Part shown: positions 1-11,144 of the stretch, piece after piece | Layout of the letters: the number at the start of each line of letters is the position of its first letter | Numbering within the stretch: the first letter of the stretch is position 1 | Assembly: GCF_963678635.1 (NCBI RefSeq) | Contig: NC_087071.1 | Span: 15,747,613 to 15,811,612 of the forward strand | Direction: 5' to 3' | DNA: 64,000 bases | From: Symsagittifera roscoffensis | Lineage: Eukaryota; Xenacoelomorpha; Acoela; Convolutidae | Translations under genes and position numbers: made by a program | Notes under the pieces: model-generated | The model's input: only the letters and a program-made list of their open reading frames with translations | The model's database searches: none | Told to the model about the DNA's origin: nothing

Positions 1-41
1 ACCAAAATCATTTTCGGTACGGGGCTTTTTCAAATTCTTCA

Positions 42-1327
42 TTGGAAATCTTTGATAAAGTTCTAGTTTTGGAAACAATTGTGTCATCTTACACACACAA
101 AATATTCCCCAGTACTTATCTGGTTGAAAGCAGTATTGAGTTTGAATATGAAACGGATCGTAATCTCTACTTGGATATGTGTTATAACCATCTTAGTTTA
201 AAGCTTCAATTATTCAAAGGAAGATTGTTTGAAGCTTTGAAAAAAAGCAGAACATAACGCAAAATCGGAGGACGATTCAGACGAGGAACCACAAACTTAC
301 TTATTTTATGTAAACAATCTACTAACTTCTCTATTCTCCAACTGTGAAGTTTATTTTAATAACACAAGGGTTTACAACGCCAATTGATTATATCCTCATA
401 AAGCGAACAAAATAAAACAAACGAATGAAAAATCGAACGAATTCAACTCGTCGGCAGTGAGTAATAAAGGAATACTTGCTTGTCACGGGTATAGTTTTGA
501 AGAATATCCGGAAGCATTTGATATGTATCCATTCACTGAAAGAGCAAGTTCTTTAGGACCAGGGAAAACTTTTTTACTTGTTGGCAGGCAAGTCATTGAC
601 TTGTTTACTTGTGAAAAATTATTACTGCCAAAAACCAAAATTCGAATTAAACTAATTCGAGCTAGACCTAATTTGTACATGCTGTCTGATAACCCAAACC
701 TCTGTCTGAAAAATGTTGATTGTTCACCGTTTACAAGAAGAATTTTAGTAGCTGAACTAAATCAACAATGTTTGCAATGGAATCTGGAAAGGGAACCTGC
801 TCATTACAATTACATGGAAATGATAGCAAGAACCTTTATCATTCCATCTCGTCAAAACCAGTTTATTCAGTAAAACGTTTTCATTAATGCCCCAATCGAG
901 AGGGATAGCTGTTGCAATGAATACAAATTCGGCTGTTGCGGGATCTTTTTATGAAAATCCTTTCAATTATCAACAATTTCATATGAGAGAGCTTAGAATT
1001 ATTCGGGGCGGAAGAGCAATTATTTCGTTAGATACGACTTCTCCTTGTCATCCCTATGTTACAACAACGAAAGCAATGCAGTTTAACAAAGGTTTTCCAG
1101 CTCTTTTTATAGAAAATTTTCAAAATCACTATATTCTAGTTTTCGACATGACTTCACTACAGGATGCAGCTGAACAGTTGTATTATCCAGAACTTAGTGG
1201 AGAAAGTTTGAGATTAGAAATATTTTTTCAATTTCCCTTGGAGCAAGTAACGGAAGTGATAGTCTTGAAAGAAAGAATATCCAAGATTCAAATTGACAAA
1301 TTCGGAACAGTCGCTAAAAAAGTTTAA
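42..1327 (+). pseudogene. F54H12.2-like Maverick/Polinton-associated protein, frame-broken
   Basis: Three reading-frame segments (42-257, 262-873 and 887-1327) line up as one protein of about 420 residues. The frame shifts between 240 and 262 and again between 860 and 890, and there is an in-frame TGA at 385-387. The order of blocks is that of the widespread F54H12.2-like family: an N-terminal strand block with IEFEYE, a V-N-N-L-L block, a central L-V-G-R block, and a C-terminal block with the motif VFDMTSLQDA followed by YPEL and a DKFGTV end. In C. elegans the family's namesake sits beside a transposon-derived integrase gene. The role here is inferred to be a virion-type structural protein of a Maverick/Polinton, supported by the adenain-like protease just downstream. 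Family call is fairly firm; the capsid role is less so. The 5' end lies at the window edge, so the true start may be outside. Confidence 0.62.
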
Positions 1328-2245
1328 TTTTTTTGAGTTTTCAGGTTCCTATAAAAATATCGTTTTTTTGGGACTTTTATTTGTTATTATCTCTGTACTA
1401 TATATTTTGTTTTTCTTCAGACCTAAAGCTCCAGAAAAAATAGAGAAGGAATGCTGTTTAGTTGCAACCCCGAGACTTTTCTTCAACCTAGATGTAGAAC
1501 AGTGTTCAATAAACTTTGCCCACTATATAGGGCTTGTGTATGGGACTTTGTTGATTCAATTCCTAAATGTGTGTAAGTCATTTTTCTTTCTTTTTTTATC
1601 CTAAAGTACACTATCAAACTATCAATTTCTTTTTTAGCTGTAAATCAGCCTACAAATGCAAAGATGGATAATTTTTCACTTTTGCTGATTATGGAAAGAA
1701 TTCCAGAGCTCAGGTTCAAATACATGGGATCATACCCTTCTGATACAATATCTCAACTAACAAAATACTCTTTTGCAATTTTTAACTCAGCCCCAATCAA
1801 CGATTGAGGAAAAAACTGGATCGTGATTGCTCGACGGGATAAATGTTACAACTTTGCTGATTCTTTGGGTAAAAGAGATCAACTTACCCCTTTTTGACAA
1901 AAAAGTATCGACAAATGTTTCCACGAAAAAGTAATTCACGCTTCATTAACTCTATGGGGAACTGCTAATATGCATCTGTCATATGATTGTGGCAATGATA
2001 GACTGGATTATGATTGCTCAAATGGATAAAAGCCACTATTTTGCTGATTCTTTGGGAAGAAAGAGAACAACTTACCCCTTTTTGAGAAAAAAGTATCGAC
2101 GAATGGTTCCTCGAAAGCTACAAAAGACTGATAATTTGTGTGGATTTTAAGCAATTTATTCAGCATTTCTTCTTTTCAAATTCTTCCAGAAGAACTTGAA
2201 TAGTATTCATGATGGGCATGTTTTGAACTTTTTCAGTAGTTTTAT
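1293..2245 (+). pseudogene. adenovirus-type (C5-like) cysteine protease remnant with an intron
   Basis: The reading frame overlaps the end of the preceding gene. It opens with a hydrophobic segment (about residues 22-42) and then a block ending near 1,572. A GTAAGT donor at 1,573 and a TTTTTTAG acceptor ending at 1,637 define a 65-bp intron that keeps the frame. After it come the blocks expected of an adenain-like protease: Y-M-G-S-Y-P-S-D, then G-K-N-W-I-V-I with the usual catalytic histidine position reading Asn, then A-D-S-L-G. Farther on (about 2,140-2,180) the cysteine block reads LCGF-stop-AIYSAF. Stops at about 1,805 and in the cysteine block, plus a local duplication at 1,817-2,117, make it a pseudogene. 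Such proteases process virion proteins in Maverick/Polinton elements, which fits the upstream neighbour. Confidence 0.6.
1573..1637 (+). other. 65-bp spliceosomal intron in the protease remnant
   Basis: The donor is GTAAGT and the acceptor is a T-rich run ending TTTTTTAG. Removing the segment joins an N-terminal membrane-anchored block to the protease core in the same frame for about 57 further codons. Short introns of this size are common in small invertebrate genomes. Confidence 0.5.
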
Positions 2246-2918
2246 GTAAAAGTGCAATTTTTATTAGTAAGTGTAAATTTTTGCAGTTATTTTACTATAC
2301 GATGTGGTGAATTGTTTTAATACTTATGTAATTTAACTCTTTAAATTCCTTCATTTTCTAACAAAAAACAATTTAGCAACTAACCTTTAGATGAAATACG
2401 GAGAATGATGATGGAGTATGGATGTTGTAGTCCCCCAATTGAAAGAATTAACGATAGAGTAAATAAATTACTCTCAGAAAGATGGACAGTTTTTATACAA
2501 AAATATCAGACACAAAAAAAAATATGATACTACATTTGTCTCAGTGTATATTTTTACCGTGGCAGAGCAATTGACAAAATTGGATGATAATTTTTTGGAA
2601 AGTTTAGAAATTTCAAAGAATTTTTCAAAGACAAAGTGATAAAAGAGAACTGAAATGAATCGTAGCAAGAAATATGATAGAATAATTAACCTAGTTGAGG
2701 TAAAAACAAGAACTAGACAAAAAGATCTGATTGATCGAAACTTAAAAATTTTTGCATATTTTTTTCTTAATTCCAATGAAAAGTTCATGCAATTTTGAAT
2801 TGATGTATCTCAATTTTTTATGGAAATTTAAGATTTTAATCTCCCAAGAAAGTAATTCACGCTTCAAAAACTCAGTGAGAAACTGCTGATATGCATTTGG
2901 CATATAATTGTGGGATAA
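1817..2918 (+). repeat. local duplications inside the protease remnant
   Basis: About 110 bases at 1,817-1,926, which code the protease His/Asp block, recur at about 2,003-2,117 with several changes. The stretch that follows the first copy (1,927-2,000, beginning AAGTAATTCACGCTTC) recurs at about 2,846-2,918. The second protease copy, not the first, runs on into the cysteine block. A segment was therefore duplicated and inserted within the gene after it lost function. Confidence 0.6.
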
Positions 2919-3668
2919 TTAAGTGGAAAAAGATAAAATAAGTCATAAAATTAATAAGTCTAATGAACCTGTCATCCGTCCTCCAGATAACCTGGGAAAT
3001 GAAAGATTCAGTGGGATATAATCAACCGTGAGGCGCTGTCAAAATTCCCCTGATATCTCGTGGAGCGGAATAAATAACCTGTCAAAGATAATCCCCTCTT
3101 GACAATTTTCCCTAGATAACCTCAGGGAAAATAACTAAGATGAAATAAGAATTTAAAAGATCCTTTCGAGAAAAAAAATGTTCTGTGATATATTAGTTTA
3201 TGATCCCATACTCTAAATCGAAACTTAATTTTTGTCAAAACTTACCATCTGAAACTTACCATCCAATTTTTTTGTTTTTTTCTTTCGATTTTTTAATATA
3301 AAAATATTTTTTTTTCAAGATGAATATGTATTTGTAAATAAAACTTAAAAGATTTTCAAAACATTTTCTGAAACTTACCTTCTGAACCTTGCCATACTAA
3401 ATTTTTATAAGTCAAGATAGCCTTTAAATATCACAAATCGTAGAAGTTAGCTAAGAAACGCAAGTATCGGCAAAATCGAGCTCAAAAAACTCAGGCACCA
3501 AAATTTTTCTGAAACTTACCATCTGAAACTTTACCATCTGAATTCTGCTATCTTAATACATTGGGAAACTTATTCCCTATCTTATTACATTGAGAAATTT
3601 ATAGCCTTTGTTATTACATAGGGTGCTGACCGGATACTCTATAACCTATGTTAATACATGGGGAGCAG
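2246..3668. other. AT-rich stretch with short degenerate repeats, no gene seen
   Basis: No reading frame here resembles a known protein. A possible 42-codon open segment begins near 2,390 on the plus strand, just after an acceptor-like CTTTAG; it may be a lost tail of the protease gene. Between about 3,235 and 3,545 the phrase CTGAAACTTACC recurs at least four times. Between about 3,545 and 3,665 a degenerate unit containing CTATCTTATTACAT recurs three to four times; a similar phrase reappears near 13,265. Confidence 0.4.
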
Positions 3669-3681
3669 CCCCCCCCCCCCC
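3669..3681 (+). repeat. 13-base C homopolymer
   Basis: A run of thirteen C residues lies just 3' (in minus-strand sense) of the BEL/Pao remnant. An identical-length run occurs at 24,160-24,172. Confidence 0.9.
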
Positions 3682-3719
3682 GTTGAATTAATCCAACACA
3701 TACTACTTCGCAGCCTGAG

Positions 3720-5050
3720 CTACTTATTGCCTAGAGTTCGCAGTCGTAGCCACTGGCTAAATCTGTTGATATCAATAAAATGAGGGTTTAGTTTGTTGCC
3801 GTCTTTTTGAACTCGATCGCGGTTTCGAAAATGAGGGCAAGTTTTGTCACCAAATTGAGTCCAGTGTTGCTTCTTGAGAAACTCCGGACCTGTGATCCAC
3901 ATTGATGATGAAAACTTTTTTTTCGCGTTCTCTACTCTATTGCTCGGTTCAAAATTTTTGAGTGTTTGTCGATTTGAAGCCAATCACTGGTAGAAAATGA
4001 CTCTAGAATTCACCAACTTTGTTTGCAAAAACAGTTTGTGTTTGTTTCTCGAGGATTACGAGTTCGGTCAAGATTTCTGGTACTGTCCTTCCACATGAAC
4101 TTCCTGCTATTTTTTATGTTTAAATGGAAGATAAAGGACTAGTGCTTCTCGTAGCCTTGCTGCGTATAGTGCCTCTTGTAGCTCAGGGCAAGGAATTTTT
4201 TGTTTTTGGTCTTAGTGCGGCCATTCGGGTTTTGCTCAGGAGGAATATTCCAGTTATGTTTGTGCCATCCGAATATCTGGTTGTATGATTCTATCGCCGT
4301 TGCCGACAAAAAAGCTTCGAAGTTGAAATGACCTTTTCAGTGATATGTCTGTCTTTGACTGCTGTCTCCTGACAATCTGATGTATAAAAAGAGTGCAAGC
4401 AAGATTTGACAATTCTTCCTCAATGTTCAAATCTTCTGCGCTTTTGTTTTTTCGTTTTTTGGATTTCTTCACAAGCTTTTCTGGAAAAAAGTTTATCATA
4501 TGCCAAGTTACAATGGATACCTAGGACATGTTGGTTGAAATTGCTTCCAACGTTTTATGCCAATGGTTGGACCACTGCGATTTCTGCAAAGCTCTCACAA
4601 ATTTTGCAGCATTATTTTTTCAAATTGAAATGTTTTTGCTCAAAACCTTTTTGCAGCTATTCAGCCATTGTTACTGCTTCGTCAACTGTTTTCAGTGACA
4701 GGAATAGATCGGCTTTTGAAAAGTTTTCTCTGTTAATTTTTCCAACGTTTTTTGAATAGGCATTATCTCTGGCATTCTCTTGCAGGGCAAAACCAGCGCA
4801 AGCAGGCCAATTTCGTGATCTATAAAGATGTTGTTGCCCAACTGTCTTACGCTGACTTGCTTGAATGTTCGTTCTATATCCGCCTGTATAGCCACTGCAA
4901 CCCAAAGGCAATAATAATAATCCATAGCATGTCACCCAGCAGATATGGTCCCGCTAGCAGCTTGTCGTGTAATCAAATGCCTACAAATGGTAGTTTTAGC
5001 GACGCTAATGGGAGTGAGTTTATCAGGTGTATTTGGATTCAAAATTCCGT
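3720..5050 (-). pseudogene. BEL/Pao retrotransposon pol remnant, copy 1
   Basis: Read on the minus strand from about 5,050 downward, the pieces follow BEL/Pao pol order. First comes an LLAGP block (RC of 4,948-4,960), equivalent to the leucine-rich block just before the RT core in Pao elements. Next is the RT core start IQADIERTFKQV (RC of about 4,858-4,893). At the far end (3,720-3,983) is the WITGPEFL block followed by INRFSQW, which in Pao elements lies between RNase H and integrase. In between (4,254-4,935) open pieces occur in several frames with stops. Most of the RT palm, including the catalytic aspartate pair, is not recognisable, so the copy is deleted as well as frame-broken. Confidence 0.6.
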
Positions 5051-5119
5051 TATATGGTATTATCATTTGGTATCGACTTTTTTTCTTCCGTTTTTGTGGA
5101 TAGTCCTTGTGTAGGTGCC

Positions 5120-6370
5120 TTCATTTTATGCCTTCGTCGTATTTGCTCTTCCTTTGCTGCTCCAGTTCGAGTCCTGTGTTCCTTCTTCTTCATGAGAAAA
5201 TGCGAGTCTCTGATCCACATTGAACATGTTCATTGGTCCGCAGTGTTTGAGTGTGTGTCGATCTGATGCCAATCAGTGGTATGCGTTGACTCTAGAATTT
5301 CGCGAATCATGTTCGCAATAAGCTTTTCGAGTTTTTTTTCTCGAGGTTTGCGAATGGTACCTTCCGTTCACATGAATATCTTGCTATTCATATATGTTTA
5401 AATGTGAGAAGGGAGACTACTGTTGCTCGTAGCGATGCTGCGTATAATGCCAAAGATAGATCATGGCGGGGTTTTTGTTTTTGTTTGAATAAGGCTACTC
5501 GTGTTTTGCCCTGTAGGAAATAACAGTTATAGTTTTGCCAACCATAACTTTGGTTTATGATACTACCGTCGTTGCCGACATAGAAGCATCACAGAAGAAA
5601 TGTCAACCTATCTGATATGACAATCTCTGATTGCTGTCTCCTGATAATCGGTGATAACATAACGATGTCCAATTTTCACTGGTCGTAGTTGACTTACATC
5701 ATAAACCCACTCTCGACATTTTTGGTTTTTCCGCTTCTCCAAATGTCTGTACCTTCATTGACTTGCCTTCACAAGAATTGTAGATCAATTTTTAGCTGTA
5801 ATATGGATCGGCGATATCAGTCCAAGTGGGCTGAAGAAGCTAAAACATATGACAAAACCTTTTTCGATGCTTTGCGAAACTCCAATGGATGCCTGAAACA
5901 TGTTGACTGAAACTGCTGTCAAGCGTTTTTGTCAATTCTTTGACGAGTGCGGCTTCTGCAAGACTCTCATGAAAGTTGCAGCTCATCTTTTGCTCAAAAC
6001 TTTGTTTCAGCTGCCAAGCCAGGTTCACTACTTTGTCAACCGTTTCAAGTGACAGGAGCAGTTCCTTCATTCAAAAGTTTTTCTTTGATGTTTATTGCCC
6101 GGATAGTTGAACCGACATTATCTATAGTAGTCTGTTGAAAGGAAAAAATGGCGCAAGCCTGAGAATCTCGTGATCCAAAATTATGTCGTATGTTTTTGAA
6201 CACGTAAGTTTTTACCGAATCAGAAAAAGAAACGAAACTTTCTCGTCCAATAGCCTAACTTTGACTTGCTTGAACATTCTATGTCCGCCTGTATAGCCAC
6301 GTATTATGTCATCTGGCAGATCTGGGCCCACTAACAGCCCATCCAGCTACATTCGAAGTCGTACTAGAAA
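5120..6370 (-). pseudogene. BEL/Pao retrotransposon pol remnant, copy 2
   Basis: This stretch repeats most of copy 1: about 5,195-6,350 aligns with 3,880-4,960, with the offset drifting from about 1,315 to about 1,280 and then about 1,400 because of indels. On the minus strand it carries LDGLLVGPDL (RC of about 6,320-6,350) and then, about 15 codons later, a degenerate RT block ending MFKQVKV. The shared phrase TGATCCACATTGA and the TGCTGCGTAT region make the homology plain. The copies are quite diverged, so either a tandem duplication is old or two related elements lie head to tail. Confidence 0.55.
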
Positions 6371-7534
6371 ATTTCGAAGTTGTGTCAGAGCCAAAAACTC
6401 TTTTTTTGGTATTTATCTTCTATCTAATAGTCGACTGCAGGTGTCTCGTAGAAACTCGTTAGCGCGTTTGACTTTCCCTGATTGAGTTTTCTATGTTCAT
6501 GTTGAAAGTGGTTATGGCTTCCTCTTATTAGCTACTTCGTCGAGGATACTGTTGACATGGCCCAGACATGTCTCACAAACATCGTGACATGTTGTATCGA
6601 ATTGTGGTGTTTTGTAGAAGTAGATAGAGCCCATCCGTGTTAGAAATTATTTACGCTTTGCGTGATTGCAGACCTAAAATTTTTTTGAAGTCGGGTGATC
6701 AACTTAATACTGTCATGTCCAATGAGTTTTGATTTACTTCACGTCTAGTTTTTACATGTCAAATTTAAAAGTGCTTGTACTGCTTCAGTATTTAGTCTAG
6801 TTTCTGTTGAAGCGATATTAGGAAAACTTGATCCCTCGCATAAGCGTTTTTCATGTGAAAACTTTTAGTGATACGCTTGATTTCTCTGTTGCTGTTGTAT
6901 AACAAAGTTTGACCTCTGAGCCATTGGCCAACTGAAGACAACTTTTGCTGTCACTCCAAACTTTCAGGCTTCGTTTATTTTGCTGTTTTGCTCGAAATAA
7001 AAGTCAGCATGCTTGCCCTGCTGCTGATTGTGTGAATCGTTGACAAATCACTTCTTTCCTATCTTCCCTTTCCCTTGTTGTTTTCCTGTTTTCCTCGATC
7101 AGCCTAGAAATCACCTCCTTTTTGAGTTCCAAATAACGTTTTGTGGATTGATATCATGTCGGCAAAATCATCATGAAATTCGAACTCAACAGTTGTTAGT
7201 AGTTCGTAGATCAATTCTTCGAGAAGCGATGAGCTCTCGAAAGTCTAATTTTGTTGCTTTGCGTCATCCAGTTTGTCTTGGTCCAAAGTTTTCTCAAAGT
7301 TGTTCTTTTCCTCGATAGCTTTGTTCAAAACATTTGTTGTCAAAATGATGACTTGTTTTGTTGTAGTTTTGTGTAGAACCGTCTGTGGTCAAAGTCCCGT
7401 TGTTTTTTCGTATTGCCGAAGTGTTTTAGAGGGCTCCAGACTTGGATGTTGCTCGTTTCCAGTCAGTGGGGGGCCTGTATTCAGATCGTGGGCGTTGCTC
7501 GTATCCAGTTAGTCGTGGTTGGGTTATGGTTGGG
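6371..7534 (-). mobile_element. probable upstream (gag-side) part of the BEL/Pao remnant
   Basis: The region lies on the 5' side, in minus-strand sense, of Pao copy 2 and has similar base composition. Minus-strand frames give charged, helical-looking pieces such as a segment containing EFEFHDDFADM (RC of about 7,160-7,200), but there is no zinc knuckle or protease motif that I can defend. Plus-strand open frames at 7,028-7,512 look like shadows. Placement in the element is inferred from position only. Confidence 0.3.
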
Positions 7535-8370
7535 TTATGTTTTGATTGTGCTCGAGGCATGATTTAAACGTGCTCTAGAAGTTTTTGACTATGCCCGAGA
7601 TATATTCAACATTTCTCGAAAATGATTCGAGTCGGCTGTTCTCGCGGGTTGGTTCAATCAAGATCAAGGAACATTTTGATTGCGGCTGAGGTCTAAGACA
7701 ACTGAGCTAGAGATTTAATTCAAGCCTGCTCGATATGTGTTTCAACCACGCTGTATCAATCAAGATTTTTACAGTCCAGGGGTGTTCGGGCCATGCTCGA
7801 GGTATTGTTCTTGAAGTATGATTCGACCCCGCTCGAGATAAAATTCAACCGATAAGAAAAATTTAAAGTATGCTCATGAATTGTTTCAATCAGATTTCGA
7901 TTCCTTTAATTTGTTCAAAAATGCATCGATTATGGTTGAAACATACATCAAGCCTAGTCGAAACTTGAATCAAGTCATTCATTTTCGACCATTACCTCGA
8001 GTACATTCAAAATACACTTCGAGAATGGTCAAATTTTTTTTTGAGCACGGCCAAATCAAAATCCGAGCTTGTTCGAATCATATCCTGAGCATGCTTGAAA
8101 CGATGTTTCAGAACTGTCGAGCATCTCGACTACGTTCGTATCACGCCTAAGTTTAACAAATTCATACTTGGAGCACGGGCCAAACTTAAATCAAGAAGCC
8201 TGCTTATTTGGCGACATTGCTTTTAATGATGTTTACCGTTGTAGGCTGTTTTGACCATGCTCGAGGTTTTTAGACCCTGCTCGATAGTTGGTTCAAGTCG
8301 TCTGTTCAACTACGCTAAAGGTATGCATCCACTGTGCTTTTGGTACTTTTCGATAGTGCTCGATGTATAA

Positions 8371-9757
8371 TTCGACCTTGCTCGAGGTATGACTTGACTA
8401 TGTTCAAGAATTAATTCGACCGTGCTCGAGGCACGATAAGACCGTGCTAAAGAAAATTTTCGACGGCGCTAGAGGTACTTTTTGACCGTGCTCGTGATAT
8501 TTTTAGACCGTACTCTCGGAATTTTTGTGCCTAATCGGGACATCTTCTAGGGCTCATCACGGGGCTCAAAATGTAAATTGACAGTGCTGAGATGTTTTGT
8601 TAACGTGCTGAAGAATTTATTCGACTATGCTCGATACTTGATTCGACCGCTATCATTTAAAATTTGGACCGTGCTCGAGAAATACTTTGACCGAGCTCCA
8701 TCTATGTTTCCGCCAAGCTGGGGTATGTTTCCGCCCCGCTCAAAAAAATGTCGACCTTTTTCGGGAGATATTTCGACCGTGCTCGATCTTTGAATTGAAA
8801 GTTCTAATCTAATACTCTGAACGTTCTCGTGGTGTTTTTCGACGGTGCTAGCAGCATGTTTAGACCGTGCTCCAGGTATGAGTCCATTCTGCTGAAGAAA
8901 AGTTTTGATAGTGGTCGAAAGATGTCACTATGCTCTAGGTATAACTCAAACTGTGCTCCAGTGCAATAATATTCGACCGTGCAAGAGCAATTTTAAAAAT
9001 CTGTTCGAGGTCTGATCAGACCGTGCTCAAGTTTTGGTTCGAGCCGAGTCGAGGTCGGAGTATAGTTGAACCAAGCTTCAAGTGTTTTTTGAGTAAGCTC
9101 GTGCTCGAGGCAAGATTCGACTGTACTGAAGGAACAGTTGGACCATGCACGAGAAAAAATTCTATCATGTCAGAGGTGTTTTTGATCTCGCTTGAGCTAT
9201 GATTAGACAAAGCTCAACTATAATTTGGCTTTGATCGATATATCATTCGACCTTTCTCAACTAATGTTTCGACCATGCTCGAGATGTGATTAAACCGTGC
9301 TCGAGTTTCGAGCTTGCTTTGGGTACCTTTCGACCATATTCGAGGTAGTATTTGACCGCGCTTGAAAATTGTTTCAAATATAGTCGAAAAATGTTTCGAC
9401 CGTGCTCGATGAATGATTCGACCATACGCCAGTAATGTTTTGAGCTTGCTCAAAAAGCTTTTTGAACTTCGTAAAGTTATTTGCCGACCGCGCATGTGAT
9501 ATAATTGGACCATGCTGAAGGAGTTTTTCGACCATGATAGAGGCATTTTTCGACGTGCTGGTGTTATTATCAGATGTGCTCAAGAAGATTCTGGCCAAGC
9601 TCATGATGTGATAAAAGCGTGCGCAGGGTGTTTTTCGTCTTTCATCTAGGCCTGACTTGACCAACTTAAAAAATTTTCCGACCATAGTCGAGAAAAATTT
9701 CCGACGAATAAGGATTTAACTACTTGTCATTAAATTTTGACCGTCTCGGGGCCATGA
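8371..9757 (+). repeat. 1,387-bp higher-order unit, copy 1
   Basis: This block of the minisatellite is followed immediately by a close copy. The offset is exactly 1,387 bases at every point checked: TGTTCAA at 8,401 and 9,788; the open frames starting at 9,016 and 10,403, 9,214 and 10,601, and 9,374 and 10,761; and the AAGGATTTAAC phrase at 9,710 and 11,097. Only scattered substitutions separate the copies. Confidence 0.88.
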
Positions 9758-11144
9758 TTCGACCTTGCTCGAGATATGACTTGACTATGTTCAATAAATA
9801 ATTCGACCGTGCTCGAGGCACAATTAGACCGTGCTAAAGAAAATTTTCGACGGCGCTAGAGGTACTTTTTGACCGTGCTCGTGATATTTTTAGACCGTAC
9901 TCCCGGAATTTTTTGCGCCTATTCGTGACATCTTCTAGAGCTCATCACGGGGCTCAAAATGTAAATTGACAGTGCTGAGATGTTTTGTTAACGTGCTGAA
10001 GATTTTATTCGACTATGCTCGATACTTGATTCGACCGCTATCAATTAAAATTTGGACCGTGCTCGAGAAATACTTTGACCGAGCTCCATTTATGTTTCCG
10101 CCAAGCTGGGGTATGTTTTGAACCCGCTCAAAAAATGTCGACCTTTCTCGGGAGATATTTTGACCGTGCTCGATCTTTGAATTGAAAGTTCTAATCTAAT
10201 ACTCTGAACGTTCTCGTGGTGTTTTTCGACGGTGCTAGCAGTATGTTTAGACCGTGCTCCAGGTATGAGTCCATTCTGCTGAAGAAAAGTTTTGATCGTG
10301 GTCGAAAGATGTCACTATGCTCTAGGTATAACTCAAACTGTGCTCCAGTGCAATAATATTCGACCGTGCAAGAGCAATTTTAAAAATCTGTTAGAGGTCT
10401 GATCAGACCGCGCTCAAGTTTTGGTTCGAGCCGAGTCGAGGTCGGAGTATAGTTGAACCAAGCTTCAAGTGTTCTTTGAGTAAGCTCGTGCTCGAGGCAA
10501 GATTCGACTGTACTGTAGGAACAGTTGGACCATGCACGAGAAAAAATTCTATCGTGCCAGAGGTGTTTTTGATCTCGCTTGAGCTATGATTAGACAAAGC
10601 TCAATTATAATTTGGCCTTGATCGATATATCCTTCGACCTTTCTCAACTAATGTTTCGACCATGCTCGAGGTGTGATTAAACCGTGCTCGAGTTTTGAGC
10701 TTGCTTTGGGTACCTTTCGACCATATTCGAGCTAGTATTTGACCGCGCTTGAAAAATGTTTCAAATATAGTCGAGAAATGTGTCGACCGTGCTCGATGAA
10801 TGATTCGACCATACGCCAGTAATATTTTGAGCTTGCTCAAAAAGCTTTTTGAACTTCGTAAAGTTATTTGCCGACCGCGCATGTGATATAATTGAACCAT
10901 GCTGAAGGAGTTTTTCGACCATGATAGAGGCATTTTTCGACGTGCTGGTGTTATTATCAGATGTGCTTAAGAAGATTCTGGTCAAGCGCATGAATTGATA
11001 AAAGCGTGCGCAGGGTGTCTTTCGTCTTTCATCTAGGCCTGACTTGACCAACTTAAAAAATTTTCCGACCATATTCGAGAAAAATTTCCGACAAATAAGG
11101 ATTTAACTACTTGTCATTAAATTTTGACCGTCTCGGGGCCATGA
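9758..11144 (+). repeat. 1,387-bp higher-order unit, copy 2
   Basis: This is the second copy of the tandem pair. Homology ends just after TCTCGGGGCCATGATTTGACC, where copy 1 would run into copy 2. The copies are far more alike than neighbouring 22-bp units are, so this duplication is much younger than the array itself. Confidence 0.88.
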
